DNA of 64,000 nt from Photorhabdus laumondii subsp. laumondii (GCF_003343245.1 NZ_CP024901.1:4960001-5024000); one strand, 5' to 3'; shown: positions 54,421 to 63,770, counted from the stretch's first letter. A program made the numbers and translations. The notes: a model not told the origin generated them from the letters alone.

Positions 54421-55371
54421 ATGACCACCAAAAAAATTATTCTTGATTGCGATCCGGGACATGATGATGCCATTGCGATGTTATTGGCGCATGGCAACCC
54501 TAATATTGAGCTATTAGCCGTCACGACGGTTGTCGGGAATCAGACACTGGATAAAGTCACTCGCAATGCGCTGGCGATAGCGCATATTGCCGGTATTACC
54601 GGCGTGCCCTTTGCCTCAGGCTGTCATCGGCCACTCGTTCGCGATATCGAAACGGCATCGGATATTCACGGCGAATCTGGTCTGGGTGGCGTGAAGTTGC
54701 CTAAACACTCCCGAACACTTGATCCCCGCCACGCAACGGATCTGATCATTGATACCATCATGTCTCACCCGCCCAAAACGGTGACTTTAGTCCCCGTTGG
54801 CAGCTTAACCAATATTGCTCTCGCCGTCCGTAAAGCACCGCAGATCGTTGAGCGGGTAAAAGAAGTGGTATTAATGGGGGGTGGATATCACACCGGCAAC
54901 AGAAGTGCAGTGGCAGAATTCAATATCAAAACCGATCCGGAAGCCGCACATATTGTTTTCAATGAAAAATGGCCGCTGACCATGGTCGGTCTTGATCTGA
55001 CACATCAAGCTCGCGCCACACCAGAAATCACCAAAGCAATTTCACGTATCAATACCAAAGTGTCTCGGTTTGTCGTAGAACTACTGGATTACTATGGTCA
55101 ACGTTATCAAGAGAGACATGGTTTCAACTGCCCGCCAATACATGATCCTTGTGCCGTCGCCTATGTTATTGATCCTACAGTGATGACAACGCAAAAAGTC
55201 CCCGTCAATATTGAACTGAACGGTACCTTAACCGTAGGAATGACAGTGGCGGATTTCCGTTACCCGCCAACAGAAGATTGCCATACCCAAGTTGCTGTCA
55301 AACTCGATCAACAGCGATTCTGGCAATTGATTATTGATGCATTGAAAAACATCGGCGATACCTGCGATTAA
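54421..55371 (+). CDS. Ribonucleoside hydrolase (Rih family)
   Basis: 316 residues. Calcium-binding DCDPGHDDA at the N-terminus, IHGESGLGG, VTLVPVGSLTNIALAV, VLMGGG, AEFNIKTDPEAA and IHDPCAVAY define the nucleoside hydrolase fold; it splits the N-glycosidic bond of ribonucleosides. RihA/RihB-type; which subgroup is not decided. Ribosome site AAGGAG. Confidence 0.93.
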   Translation: MTTKKIILDCDPGHDDAIAMLLAHGNPNIELLAVTTVVGNQTLDKVTRNALAIAHIAGITGVPFASGCHRPLVRDIETASDIHGESGLGGVKLPKHSRTLDPRHATDLIIDTIMSHPPKTVTLVPVGSLTNIALAVRKAPQIVERVKEVVLMGGGYHTGNRSAVAEFNIKTDPEAAHIVFNEKWPLTMVGLDLTHQARATPEITKAISRINTKVSRFVVELLDYYGQRYQERHGFNCPPIHDPCAVAYVIDPTVMTTQKVPVNIELNGTLTVGMTVADFRYPPTEDCHTQVAVKLDQQRFWQLIIDALKNIGDTCD

Positions 55372-55424
55372 GATGGAAAATAACCACAGGTAGGGAACGA
55401 TTATTAAAGCCGTTATTTTCACTC

Positions 55425-56414
55425 TTAAACGGCTTTTAACACCGCTCGAAGTCGCGGATAACGACGAGCCAAACGCCAACGCAATCTAAATCCACGGGCA
55501 TTTTTCCAGATCATTGACCAAATACCGCGCTCAAACAATTCATGAACGATTTGTTGTTTTATCGTAGAGGATTCTATCTCATTAATGGTATGCAAAATCC
55601 CTAGCCCCTCTTTCGCAATTTGCCAATGACATGCCGGCACCTGCTTGACTTGCTGTGGATAGCGCTGATTAATCTTATTCAGCATCTCCAAGATTTTCAT
55701 ATAGTGATGTGCTGTTCTTACCTTAATACGATCATCCGCAGGAACATGGGACACCGAAGCGGCGTGAATCAGATAATCATAAAAAGATTCATCAATATAT
55801 TGCACCCGATTTGCCGTCAACAAGAGTTCTGTTGTCCACGGAATATCCTGATGATGCAACCCCGGTTCAAACTGATAATGATGTTTTGTCAGAAAAGCCC
55901 GTTTATAGATATTCAGCCAAGTTACATGCAAGAATTTGCGTGAACTCAGTGCTTGTTGCAACCATTCTGGTCCGCTCAGAACCGCGGTAGAAGAGAGGCG
56001 ATCGGAAGGAAAAATCTTTCGAGCAGGCCGACCATCATCATAAACATAATGACCGTTGCAAGTAGCAATATCCAAATCATTATTCTGAGCAATCTCTAAC
56101 AGCCGGTTATACATACCCGGATAAATGACATCATCAATATCAGGAAAAGCCACATAATCACCTCTGGCTTTCACTAACCCCGTATTACGGGCAACAGAAA
56201 CCCCTTGATTCTTCTGCGCGATAATTTCTATCTTTGGGAATTTTTTGGCATATTGCTCAATAATCTGGCGACTATTATCCGTTGAACCATCATCAACCAA
56301 AATTAATTCAAAATTAGCTAGCTTTTGCCGAGATAAATTAACAAAAAACTGCGGTAAAAACCGCATTCCATTATAAATAGATACGACAATACTGAGTTTT
56401 AGTGATATAGACAT
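55425..56414 (-). CDS. Glycosyltransferase family 2
   Basis: 329 residues, GT-A fold: SIVVSIYNGMRFLPQFFVNL, FELILVDDGSTDNS, ARNTGLVKARGDYVAFPDID (the DxD-like metal motif DIDD). Cytoplasmic, transfers a sugar to surface polysaccharide or lipid. A lone gene; acceptor unknown. Confidence 0.92.
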   Translation of the reverse strand: MSISLKLSIVVSIYNGMRFLPQFFVNLSRQKLANFELILVDDGSTDNSRQIIEQYAKKFPKIEIIAQKNQGVSVARNTGLVKARGDYVAFPDIDDVIYPGMYNRLLEIAQNNDLDIATCNGHYVYDDGRPARKIFPSDRLSSTAVLSGPEWLQQALSSRKFLHVTWLNIYKRAFLTKHHYQFEPGLHHQDIPWTTELLLTANRVQYIDESFYDYLIHAASVSHVPADDRIKVRTAHHYMKILEMLNKINQRYPQQVKQVPACHWQIAKEGLGILHTINEIESSTIKQQIVHELFERGIWSMIWKNARGFRLRWRLARRYPRLRAVLKAV

Positions 56415-56793
56415 AAAATCAATATATTCCTTTAGCCCAAAAGTGTTACTTTTTTATATTGACATCATCTAAATAGTTATCAGGAAAATAATTTCCACAT
56501 ATAAATATAAAACCAATAAATATTTATTACCTTTACATTATACCTAAAAATAAAATAATAATAATTTTTACCACTCAAACTTACCGACAGACGAAACTTT
56601 CACCAATATTACCCCTGAAACCAATAATAGTTCAACCGCAGTTAAACAATTACTCACTACATTTCACATTAACTAATGTAATGATGTTATTGTTCTTGAA
56701 ATCCATTGGATATAGTAAAAAGCAGATAATAATGTGGGGTTTTACCGGACCCTGGATTTTTATCTTCCACTCCTAGAAAAGGAATCTAATATT
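56415..56793. other. AT-rich intergenic region with ERIC remnant
   Basis: Divergent promoters of the glycosyltransferase and lipoprotein genes. TCTTGAAATCCATTGGATATA at 56694-56714 is one ERIC tip. No gene seen. Confidence 0.55.
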
Positions 56794-57990
56794 ATGAAAA
56801 AACAGGAAAAAACAACCTCCCGGGCAATTATCGCCGCCAGCATGCTGACGCTGATAACGGGCTGTAGCCATATGGAAAAAATCCATATGCCAGAAAAAAA
56901 TAAACCTGTCCTTTCTACTAAGCTGAACATCCATCAGCCAACATCGATTATTGTTCCTGTCACTATCTCCGGTAAAAAATATCAATTCTTGCTGGATACC
57001 GGTGCCAGTTATACCTTCATCGATAATAAGCTGGCAAAAACGCTGACACAAACCACACCAGAATCAAAAATACCGGTTACATTCCACCGTATGTTGTCCG
57101 ATGGACTGGTTACAACCAGTGAAAAACGCTTACACAAAGCTGACCTAACATTATGGCAACCTCTGGCGATTACCCTCGGTAATCATACAGTGCCGAGCTC
57201 CGATCCCTGGATTGGCATTGACATGAGTCTCTTTAATCAGTCCATTGGTCAGGAGCTGGATGGTATTCTCGGCATTGATACTTTTCGTCAGCTAAACTGG
57301 GAAATAAATAACCTGAACCACACATTGACAGTATGGCGACATGCACCTTCAATCCTAAATTATCAACAATGTGAACCTTACAGTGATAGCTACGGCAAAT
57401 CTCCCGCAATCCAAGTTTCTAATGTCGTTTTTAATATAGATACCGGGGCCGATTACAGCTATGTTGCTCAGGAATTTATTGAATATCTGAAAAAAGAGCA
57501 CAAAGATAAAATTTCTGAAGGAACCAGTGTCAAATACGCGTCCGCTAGTGGGCTTGATAGTAGTAAAGAGTATCTGATTGATGGCTTTTATTTACAGCAA
57601 CTGCCGGTAGGTCGTCTGAGAATTGGCGAAAATAAAAGTGGTCTCTACAATCTCGGTATGAGTTTCTTCTCACGTTTTGATAATTATCTGTTTATCCCAA
57701 ATAAAATGCTGCTCTGTTTTAACGCTAAAAATTTCACCCGTTATGACAGTCCATTACTTCGCACAATTGCAATCCGTTATTTTAATAACAAAGTAGAGAT
57801 ATTTTACAACGATCCCAAAGATATCGAAAAATTTGGATTAAAGAACGGTGATATTGTACTGGAAGTTAATGGTCAACAAGCCCTTCCTAAGGATATCACC
57901 TATCTTCGTAATCAGTTGTCAGAAACACCATCGGGTAAATTGACAATAAAAATTGAACGAGATAACACCCAGAAAATTATAACTATTTAA
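56794..57990 (+). CDS. Retropepsin-like aspartic protease lipoprotein with PDZ domain
   Basis: 398 residues from ATG 56794 (ribosome site AAAGGA). Lipobox LITGCS, so membrane-anchored. Two retropepsin-like halves with active-site YQFLLDTGASYTF and FNIDTGADYSYV, then a C-terminal PDZ segment (LKNGDIVLEVNGQQALPKD). Two DTGA motifs in one chain suggest a pseudo-dimeric active enzyme. Target unknown. Confidence 0.88.
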   Translation: MKKQEKTTSRAIIAASMLTLITGCSHMEKIHMPEKNKPVLSTKLNIHQPTSIIVPVTISGKKYQFLLDTGASYTFIDNKLAKTLTQTTPESKIPVTFHRMLSDGLVTTSEKRLHKADLTLWQPLAITLGNHTVPSSDPWIGIDMSLFNQSIGQELDGILGIDTFRQLNWEINNLNHTLTVWRHAPSILNYQQCEPYSDSYGKSPAIQVSNVVFNIDTGADYSYVAQEFIEYLKKEHKDKISEGTSVKYASASGLDSSKEYLIDGFYLQQLPVGRLRIGENKSGLYNLGMSFFSRFDNYLFIPNKMLLCFNAKNFTRYDSPLLRTIAIRYFNNKVEIFYNDPKDIEKFGLKNGDIVLEVNGQQALPKDITYLRNQLSETPSGKLTIKIERDNTQKIITI

Positions 57991-58014
57991 TAAAGCCATT
58001 TATTGAGGGAGATA

Positions 58015-58141
58015 TATACCCGTCATCTTTCAAGTTGCTTCTTTGTTGGCTGCACTCTCTCACCCCGGTCACATAGTTATCTATGCTCCCGGGGATTCGC
58101 TCCCTTGCCGCCGCGATGCATCTTGAAATCCATAGGGTATA
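58015..58141. repeat. ERIC element
   Basis: Full 127 bp between convergent lipoprotein and SAP-like genes; may serve as a bidirectional transcription end. Confidence 0.96.
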
Positions 58142-58159
58142 GGTTCTTCCTCAATAAAC

Positions 58160-58771
58160 TTATTTTTCAATTTGGTATTTATTCTGTTTATAAGCAAGAT
58201 ACGTTTTAGGTAAATTTTTTTCTTTCAACGCCTGCCATATTTCCAGTGCCTGTTTTTTCCCTTTATCTTTATTTTCCGGATCAGCAATGAAGTCACTAAT
58301 AAAATTATTTAAACGGGCGGAAGGGATCTGTGGAAGCCTTCCTTCCTGCTGTTTCAGAGAAGCCAAGTGCTCAACCAAATCGCCATAGGTAATTTTGTTA
58401 TTATTAGCAATTTGCGCCTTACGCCAATAATTTAACCAATACCATTGGCCAGATTTATCCGCTAATGGCCCATATTGGCGGTTCACCTGTTCTAATAAGA
58501 AATTTTTCGTTTGCTTGTCACTCACATAATTTATTACCAAACTTTCCAAGGCGAGTAAATCCCGACCAACACGATCTCTTTTGTTAGGAATAGCAATAGG
58601 CAAATCACCAGAATAACCAAACAAGCACGACCGAATATGTAACTCAAGCTCATTCTTTTTTAAGTGACTTGTTGCAATTCCTAAAGATTTAGCAAACTGC
58701 CGAAGTTCAGTTACGTAAAAATAACCATTCTCAAACGCTTCCTGACTCATGCCTTTATACAATTCACTCAC
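58160..58771 (-). CDS. SAP-domain-like protein
   Basis: 203 residues. A helix-turn-helix-like start YVTELRQFAKSLGIATSHLKK resembles a SAP DNA-binding motif; the rest is polar and helical (LPQIPSARLNNFISDFIADP). Predicted nucleoid or DNA associated; no further function recognised. Confidence 0.6.
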   Translation of the reverse strand: MSELYKGMSQEAFENGYFYVTELRQFAKSLGIATSHLKKNELELHIRSCLFGYSGDLPIAIPNKRDRVGRDLLALESLVINYVSDKQTKNFLLEQVNRQYGPLADKSGQWYWLNYWRKAQIANNNKITYGDLVEHLASLKQQEGRLPQIPSARLNNFISDFIADPENKDKGKKQALEIWQALKEKNLPKTYLAYKQNKYQIEK

Positions 58772-58904
58772 AATGACATTTCCTTAATCGTACTTATCAG
58801 TTACCACCAACCCATTTTCTCAACCTTTATCAAGGCTAGCACAGTAATTCATTCCAACAAAAAGATAAGAAAATTTCTAAGAAATAAAGGGGAAAGCGAC
58901 TATT

Positions 58905-59141
58905 TTAGCCTTTTGGTTTTGCACTGAAATCAAACAAATCTGTCAGCTCAATCTGCAAACCACTCGCAATAATATTGATGATTTCAAGCGTAGGATTTCT
59001 AACCCCACGCTCAATACCACTGATATACGTCCGATCAATTCCACATTTATCGGCAAAAGCTTCCTGAGACATGCCAGACGACTGCCTGAAATACCTAACT
59101 CTTTGTCCAAAAAGGAATTTTACAGCATTTGGCTTTTTCAT
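58905..59141 (-). CDS. XRE-family repressor
   Basis: 78 residues, single HTH_3: FRQSSGMSQEAFADKCGIDR, TYISGIERGVRNP. Divergent from the Ner-like gene, with the dyad at 59144-59170 overlapping its start. A close paralogue lies at 62037-62273. Confidence 0.93.
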   Translation of the reverse strand: MKKPNAVKFLFGQRVRYFRQSSGMSQEAFADKCGIDRTYISGIERGVRNPTLEIINIIASGLQIELTDLFDFSAKPKG

Positions 59142-59143
59142 CT

Positions 59144-59231
59144 GATAAGTATCGAATGATGTTACTTATCAGACCACGGACTATGAGTCACTTTTTATGG
59201 TAAGTTATGTTATCATATGTGACTTATAGTC
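59144..59231. promoter_or_regulatory. Divergent operator region (XRE/Ner-like)
   Basis: GATAAGTA (59144-59151)/TACTTATC (59163-59170) dyad, plus GACTATGAGTCAC (59179-59191)/GTGACTTATAGTC (59219-59231), 12 of 13 matching. The first dyad is conserved before the paralogue at 62276-62302. Confidence 0.6.
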
Positions 59232-59290
59232 TACTATGTAACGACTTACCTTTTCATATCAAAGTTATCCGTAACACGGAGGATTAATTA

Positions 59291-59500
59291 ATGAAAAATC
59301 AAGACTGGCACCCAGCAGACATCATAGCTGAGCTGAAAAAACGTGGCACATCGCTAGCCGCCGTTTCAAGGAAAGCAGGATTAGCATCATCGACCCTTGC
59401 CAATACCCTGCAACGCCGCTGGCCAAAAGGTCAACGGCTTATTGCCACGGCTTTGGATCGCGATCCCGCTGAAATATGGCCTTCGAGGTACACAAAGTAG
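59291..59500 (+). CDS. Ner-like DNA-binding protein
   Basis: 69 residues; DWHPADIIAELKKRGTSLAA, LASSTLANTLQRRWPKGQ and IATALDRDPAEIWPSRY match the Ner/SfsB-type winged-helix of Mu-like phages and enterobacteria. GGAGGATT ribosome site. Divergent from an XRE repressor, a typical small phage-like switch. Confidence 0.9.
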   Translation: MKNQDWHPADIIAELKKRGTSLAAVSRKAGLASSTLANTLQRRWPKGQRLIATALDRDPAEIWPSRYTK

Positions 59501-59513
59501 GTGGCTGTAAATT

Positions 59514-59559
59514 AAAGTGGAGTAGTTTATCAATGAGATAAGCTGCTCCAATCTACTTT
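59514..59559. terminator. Hairpin after the Ner-like gene
   Basis: Imperfect stem AAAGTGGAGTAGTTTATC against GATAAGCTGCTCC...ACTTT, followed by T-poor sequence; probable transcript end. Confidence 0.5.
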
Positions 59560-59666
59560 ATATCATTCGGTAAGAGTAATGATTACTTATAGCTGTTTGC
59601 ATTTATCTTTTCCTGCTCGCAATCCATTTCCTCATGTTCATTTTAAGTGTGTTTCTGAGGTGTGCT

Positions 59667-59885
59667 ATGAAACATAGAGTTAACGTAACTTTTGATAAAG
59701 AAAATTATCTGATCCTGAATTCAGCCGGTGTAAATATTTCAGGTTTTGTTAATAAAGCCATGACCAGAGAAGCTCAACGAATCAAAGCTGAAAGTTGGAA
59801 AGCAGATAATCGCAAAGGATTGGAAGAAATTGCTCAATTTATTGAACAATATGGCTCATTTGCTGATGAAAACAGGAACTGGTAA
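59667..59885 (+). CDS. ccdA: CcdA antitoxin
   Basis: 72 residues from ATG 59667 (GAGGTG ribosome site). Ribbon-helix-helix HRVNVTFDKENYLIL followed by the CcdA pattern NISGFVNKAMTREAQRIKAE and C-terminal SFADENRNW. It blocks the CcdB gyrase poison. The next gene starts directly after its stop codon (TAAATG). Confidence 0.92.
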   Translation: MKHRVNVTFDKENYLILNSAGVNISGFVNKAMTREAQRIKAESWKADNRKGLEEIAQFIEQYGSFADENRNW

Positions 59886-60110
59886 ATGCAATTTGTTGTT
59901 TATCAATACAAACGGAGCGAAAGCAAATACAGTATGTTTGTTGATGTACAACGTGACATCATTGAAACACCAGAAAGGCGTATGGCTATTCCTTTAGTTG
60001 AAGCGCATCATTTTTCAAGCAAGGTGAGTCGTCATCTATTTCCCACGTCTGGCTCTCAGTTTTCTTCATTTGTGCCGCTCTGCTGCGTCTGTATGAATAT
60101 TTTTCTGTAA
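59886..60110 (+). pseudogene. ccdB: CcdB toxin, truncated
   Basis: [20 protein letters not shown] and [14 protein letters not shown] follow CcdB, but homology ends after KVSRHLFP (about residue 53 of about 101) and the frame runs on into unrelated sequence of the next gene. The C-terminal gyrase-binding Trp-Gly-Ile end is missing, so it should not poison gyrase. Confidence 0.88.
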
Positions 60111-61045
60111 ACAGAGGGGGTGATGCCCGTATTTTTAACAAAGGCCCTGCGCATTACATCGCTGCTTCTGTATCCGCAAGCTCCCGGGATTGCCTTGAGC
60201 GGGAGCCTGCCTTCCTCAAGTAACGTCCGCGCTTTCTCAATACGTGCATGCTCCAGCCATACTCCTGCCTTCATGTTGAGCTCCTGACGGAACAGACGTC
60301 CCAGATGCCTGATACTCAGGTTCATATGTGTAGCCATGTCCTGCAAGCCACTTATGCCCTGTAGGTTTGCCTGCGCCCAGCGTTGTAAATCCTGAAAAGC
60401 GGCTCTCCCGGATAGGGATAACTGGCTCCTGCGGATAAAGTGCCCCTGACAGACCGGTCGCCTGAAAAACATGACGAGACTTGCTGCCACCTCCATCGCG
60501 ATTTCGCGACCCAGATCCTCTTCAACCAGCCTGAGCGCCAGATCCAGCCCGGATGTCACACCTGCCGCCGTTCTCACGGAACCATCAGCCACATAGAGCA
60601 TGTCCGGTTCGACAATGATTTCGGGAAAACGCATCGCGAGCAATTCGGCACACTCCCAATGGGTTGTCACCCGACGCTGCTTCAACAGTCCGGTCTGCGC
60701 CAACAACAGGGCACCAGTACAGACGGAGCCGTAACGCTGACTACGATGACACATTTCGATGATTGCAGAACACTCCTGTTCTGAAAGGGTATGGCTATGC
60801 GCATCCGGCGCACCAGCCACAAGAAATGTGTCTGCCGAGTGGCTGGTTGTATCGCTCAAAATCACATCAGCCATCAGCCTAACGCCAGAAGAAGAAGTGA
60901 TGATGTCTGAACCGGTCGACATCACGCTCAGGGAATAGACCTGCCGGTGCAATATACGGTTCGCCTCAGCGAATACATCTAGGGGGCCTGAAACATCGAG
61001 TAGCTGAACGTCAGGCACAGCCAATATGGTGATGTTGTGAATCAT
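60056..61045 (-). CDS. GlxA-type regulator (DJ-1/PfpI + AraC)
   Basis: 329 residues. N-terminal DJ-1/PfpI-like domain with [16 protein letters not shown] (nucleophile-elbow Cys), C-terminal AraC domain with two helix-turn-helices ([37 protein letters not shown]). Divergent from the HD-hydrolase gene and likely controls it. Its 3' end joins truncated ccdB; base composition is visibly more GC-rich than neighbours, suggesting import. Confidence 0.9.
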   Translation of the reverse strand: MIHNITILAVPDVQLLDVSGPLDVFAEANRILHRQVYSLSVMSTGSDIITSSSGVRLMADVILSDTTSHSADTFLVAGAPDAHSHTLSEQECSAIIEMCHRSQRYGSVCTGALLLAQTGLLKQRRVTTHWECAELLAMRFPEIIVEPDMLYVADGSVRTAAGVTSGLDLALRLVEEDLGREIAMEVAASLVMFFRRPVCQGHFIRRSQLSLSGRAAFQDLQRWAQANLQGISGLQDMATHMNLSIRHLGRLFRQELNMKAGVWLEHARIEKARTLLEEGRLPLKAIPGACGYRSSDVMRRAFVKNTGITPSVYRKIFIQTQQSGTNEEN

Positions 61046-61159
61046 TGCTCTACAGAAGTCTTATTTAATCTTAGTGTCCTGAATCATCGTTATAAGTTAA
61101 TTCAGGACGGGTGTCATGTGTTTTATGCTGACCTTCACTTAATCAACCGGAGACAGCAT

Positions 61160-61801
61160 ATGAATTTTTCAATTAACGGCGTGAGTATTCCTGATACCCA
61201 AATAACCCGTGATGCAACCACGTTCATCCGCGATACGGAATCTGACCTGCTTTTTCATCATTCAAGTCGTGTTTACTACTGGGGTGCGCTCGCCGGTCAG
61301 CGTCTTGGGCTTAACGTGGATCATGAACTGCTCTATGTCGGATGTATGTTTCATGACATCGGCCTGACACATGAACACTGTAGCTGTGACAAACGATTCG
61401 AGGTTGACGGCGCGAATGCGGCGAAACATTTCCTGCAAGGATACGGTATCGCTCAGGCCGATATTGATAAAGTCTGGACGGCGATTGCTTTACATACCAC
61501 GCCGGGCATTCCAGAGTTTATGGTACCCGAAATTGCGCTCGTTACTGCTGGCGTTGAAATGGATGTGTTGGGGATCAATTACGAAGCGTTCAGCGACAGT
61601 GAGCGCACTGCGGTTGTACAGCATCACCCACGTACTGACGGCTTCAAGGAAGATATCATTCAGGCTTTTTATGATGGCATCAAGGACAAGTCCCAGACAA
61701 TGTTTGGTGGCTTCAATGTGGATGTCATACAGGATAAACAGCCGGGACTTGTTCCCCTCAATTACTGTAACGTAATCCGCAATTCCCGCTGGAAAGGCTA
61801 A
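61160..61801 (+). CDS. HD-domain hydrolase (cyanamide hydratase-like)
   Basis: 213 residues from ATG 61160 with GGAGAC ribosome site; the longer frame runs into the divergent gene. HD metal motifs: LFHHSSRVYYWG, CMFHDIGLTHEH and IALHTTPG. Closest type is the Ddi2/cyanamide-hydratase-like HD family, though real substrate is unknown. Same GC-rich segment as the divergent regulator. Confidence 0.82.
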   Translation: MNFSINGVSIPDTQITRDATTFIRDTESDLLFHHSSRVYYWGALAGQRLGLNVDHELLYVGCMFHDIGLTHEHCSCDKRFEVDGANAAKHFLQGYGIAQADIDKVWTAIALHTTPGIPEFMVPEIALVTAGVEMDVLGINYEAFSDSERTAVVQHHPRTDGFKEDIIQAFYDGIKDKSQTMFGGFNVDVIQDKQPGLVPLNYCNVIRNSRWKG

Positions 61802-61904
61802 ATGTCCTATTGTGGCAGATGAAGGATAACCTGCTACTCAAATGCAGGTTATCCGTTTTGAGTCTACAGGAGCAGGCACAGAGAAGATCTGCCTGAAAAA
61901 CAGG

Positions 61905-62031
61905 TATACCCGTCATCTTTCAAGTTGCCTCTTTGTTGGCTGCACTCACTTCCCCCAGTCACAGAGTTATCTATGCTCCCGGGGATTCGTTCCCTTGCCG
62001 TCGCGATGCATCTTGAAATCCATAAGGTATA
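61905..62031. repeat. ERIC element
   Basis: Full 127 bp with a few changes (CTTCCCCCAGTCACAG core). Abuts the XRE paralogue's stop. Confidence 0.95.
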
Positions 62032-62036
62032 GATCA

Positions 62037-62273
62037 CTAACTCTTTTTCTCCGCGTCAAAGTCAAACAGATCTTTTAATTCAATCTGTAAACCACTTGCT
62101 ATGACATTGATAACTTCAAGCGTGGGGTTCCTGACGCCACGTTCAATGCCACTGATATAAGTACGATCAAGCCCACATTTATCGGCAAAAGCTTCCTGAG
62201 ACATACCAGATGCCATTCTGATATATCTAACTCTTTGTCCAAAAATGGATTTTATCGTGTTAGGTTTTTTCAT
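62037..62273 (-). CDS. XRE-family repressor, second copy
   Basis: 78 residues, differs at few positions from the regulator at 58905-59141 (same SGMSQEAFADKCG and RTYISGIERGVRNPTLEVIN). Its upstream dyad is conserved too. Confidence 0.92.
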   Translation of the reverse strand: MKKPNTIKSIFGQRVRYIRMASGMSQEAFADKCGLDRTYISGIERGVRNPTLEVINVIASGLQIELKDLFDFDAEKKS

Positions 62274-62275
62274 TC

Positions 62276-62302
62276 GATAAGTATCGAACGATGTTACTTA
62301 TC
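62276..62302. promoter_or_regulatory. Conserved XRE operator dyad
   Basis: GATAAGTA (62276-62283) and TACTTATC (62295-62302), same 11-bp spacing as at 59144-59170. Confidence 0.6.
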
Positions 62303-62624
62303 AAACCACGGACTATAAGTCACGTTTTCCTGTAACTCGTGTTACTAATATGACTTACCGCAAAAATACGATGAATGATATTTTAATAACAAAGTGATCT
62401 TGTCATTGGGAGGATTAAAACGCTCAATTATCATGGCACAAAAGGCATATATAGCTTCTCTTATCATTCGCTTCCTTAATGGCATAGACGCTACCGCCTT
62501 TGTTTGGGATTACGCCAAACAAATATAACGTTACAAACCAAAAATATGAAAAATCTTCGAACACATTAATTAAATTAATTTATTTTATCAAGAAATTTGC
62601 CAATCTGGTCGCAAGTATTATTTA
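62303..62624. other. Decayed counterpart of the Ner-like region
   Basis: The first ~60 bases still resemble the divergent promoter at 59171-59290, including GGGAGGATTA, but no Ner-like frame follows; the gene is lost. Nothing else recognised before the GntR gene end. Confidence 0.45.
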
Positions 62625-63290
62625 TTAAGTACGATTTTTGCGCGTATAAGCCGCTAATACCGTACGTTCTGACTGCTCCAGATAGCTTTTTAACTCGGAG
62701 GCCGCACTTTCTGGTTCACCTTTCTCAAGTAACGCCAAAATATGGGCATTCTGATCAATATAAGGAACATAAAAAAGTTCAGGATCGTTCAGATAACCAA
62801 AAGCCAGCCGCAATTCCGCAGAAATATGCCCATAGAATGTTATCAGCCGTTCACTGTCAGTCAGTTCAACAATAGCTGAATGAAATGCCATATTTGCAGT
62901 TCCTACACCGATCCAGTCCTGAGTATCACGACACCGTTTAGCCATTTCGATTGCACCGCGCATGTGTTCAACCGCAGGATGCATAGGATAAGATTGCGCC
63001 AATGCCTGACACTCAATAAGCCGCCGGATTCGATAAATATCGATAATAGAAGCGATACTCGGAGTGGCGACGAAAACACCACGGTTAGGTTCATATCGCA
63101 GTAACCCTTCCTGAGTCAGTACCCGAAAAACCTCACGTAATGTATTACGCGATATTTCAAGTTGTTCGCTCAAAGCCGCTTCTGATAGTCGTTGACCGGG
63201 TGATAGCTCCCCAATAATCAATTTCTGCCGGATAATATCTGTAACTTTTTCACTTAACGTCTTAGGAGAGGAATTATTTTTTTTCATCAT
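62625..63290 (-). CDS. GntR-family regulator (FCD subfamily)
   Basis: 221 residues from ATG 63290, chosen because the conserved domain (LSEKVTDIIRQKLIIGELSP) starts soon after; 35 upstream codons are not family-like. Winged helix with RLSEAALSEQLEISRNTLRE, then all-helical FCD effector domain. Divergent from the DUF969 operon, which it probably represses until a metabolite binds. Confidence 0.88.
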   Translation of the reverse strand: MMKKNNSSPKTLSEKVTDIIRQKLIIGELSPGQRLSEAALSEQLEISRNTLREVFRVLTQEGLLRYEPNRGVFVATPSIASIIDIYRIRRLIECQALAQSYPMHPAVEHMRGAIEMAKRCRDTQDWIGVGTANMAFHSAIVELTDSERLITFYGHISAELRLAFGYLNDPELFYVPYIDQNAHILALLEKGEPESAASELKSYLEQSERTVLAAYTRKNRT

Positions 63291-63453
63291 AATTAATTGA
63301 AAGAGCGGACCAAATGTCGCAAACCTGGCCACAAGCTCCCGGCTGCTAAAGATAAGAATGGCAGGCATCTTCACACATTCACCTACTGCCAGCAAGCATA
63401 GAGATTCCTCCCCACTGACTGTTTTCTACGCCAGAATGATTATTGCCTCATAA

Positions 63454-63472
63454 TGGTGCATTAAACGCACCA
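63454..63472. promoter_or_regulatory. TGGTGC-N7-GCACCA dyad
   Basis: Exact 6-bp arms in the GntR-DUF969 intergenic region; candidate GntR operator. Confidence 0.45.
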
Positions 63473-63564
63473 CCATAGAACATCACTATTATAAAAAGTG
63501 ATCTGCATTTCATTTTTATCATTAAAAAATAATTTTATTTGCCTATTCTTTCGCCTCACTCTAT

Positions 63565-63581
63565 TTATTGTTCAACAATAA
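63565..63581. promoter_or_regulatory. TTATTGTT-C-AACAATAA palindrome
   Basis: Exact 8-bp arms with one central base, about 55 bp upstream of the sigma-54-like promoter; candidate activator or repressor site. Confidence 0.45.
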
Positions 63582-63621
63582 AAAAACAATAATTTAACAA
63601 TAAATGCAAATTATCCAACGA

Positions 63622-63637
63622 TGGTACGCATATTGCT
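63622..63637 (+). promoter_or_regulatory. Sigma-54-type promoter of the DUF969 operon
   Basis: TGGTACGCATATTGCT has GG and GC exactly 10 bp apart, matching TGGCACG-N4-TTGCW except one base. It points toward DUF969; transcription would start at about 63648, inside the ERIC element. Confidence 0.6.
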
Positions 63638-63643
63638 TAGATA

Positions 63644-63770
63644 TATACCCTATGGATTTCAAGATGCATCGCGGCGGCAAGGGAGCGAATCCCCGGGAGC
63701 ATAGATAACTATGTGACCGGGGTGAGTGAGTGCAGCCAACAAAGAAGCAACTTGAAAGATAACGGGTATA
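63644..63770. repeat. ERIC element
   Basis: Full 127-bp copy immediately after the sigma-54-like promoter, within the presumed 5' leader of the DUF969 operon. Confidence 0.96.

Noticed and set aside
63454..63472. NtrC enhancer site
   Set aside because: NtrC sites read GCAC...GTGC; here the arms are in the opposite order (GGTGC...GCACC).
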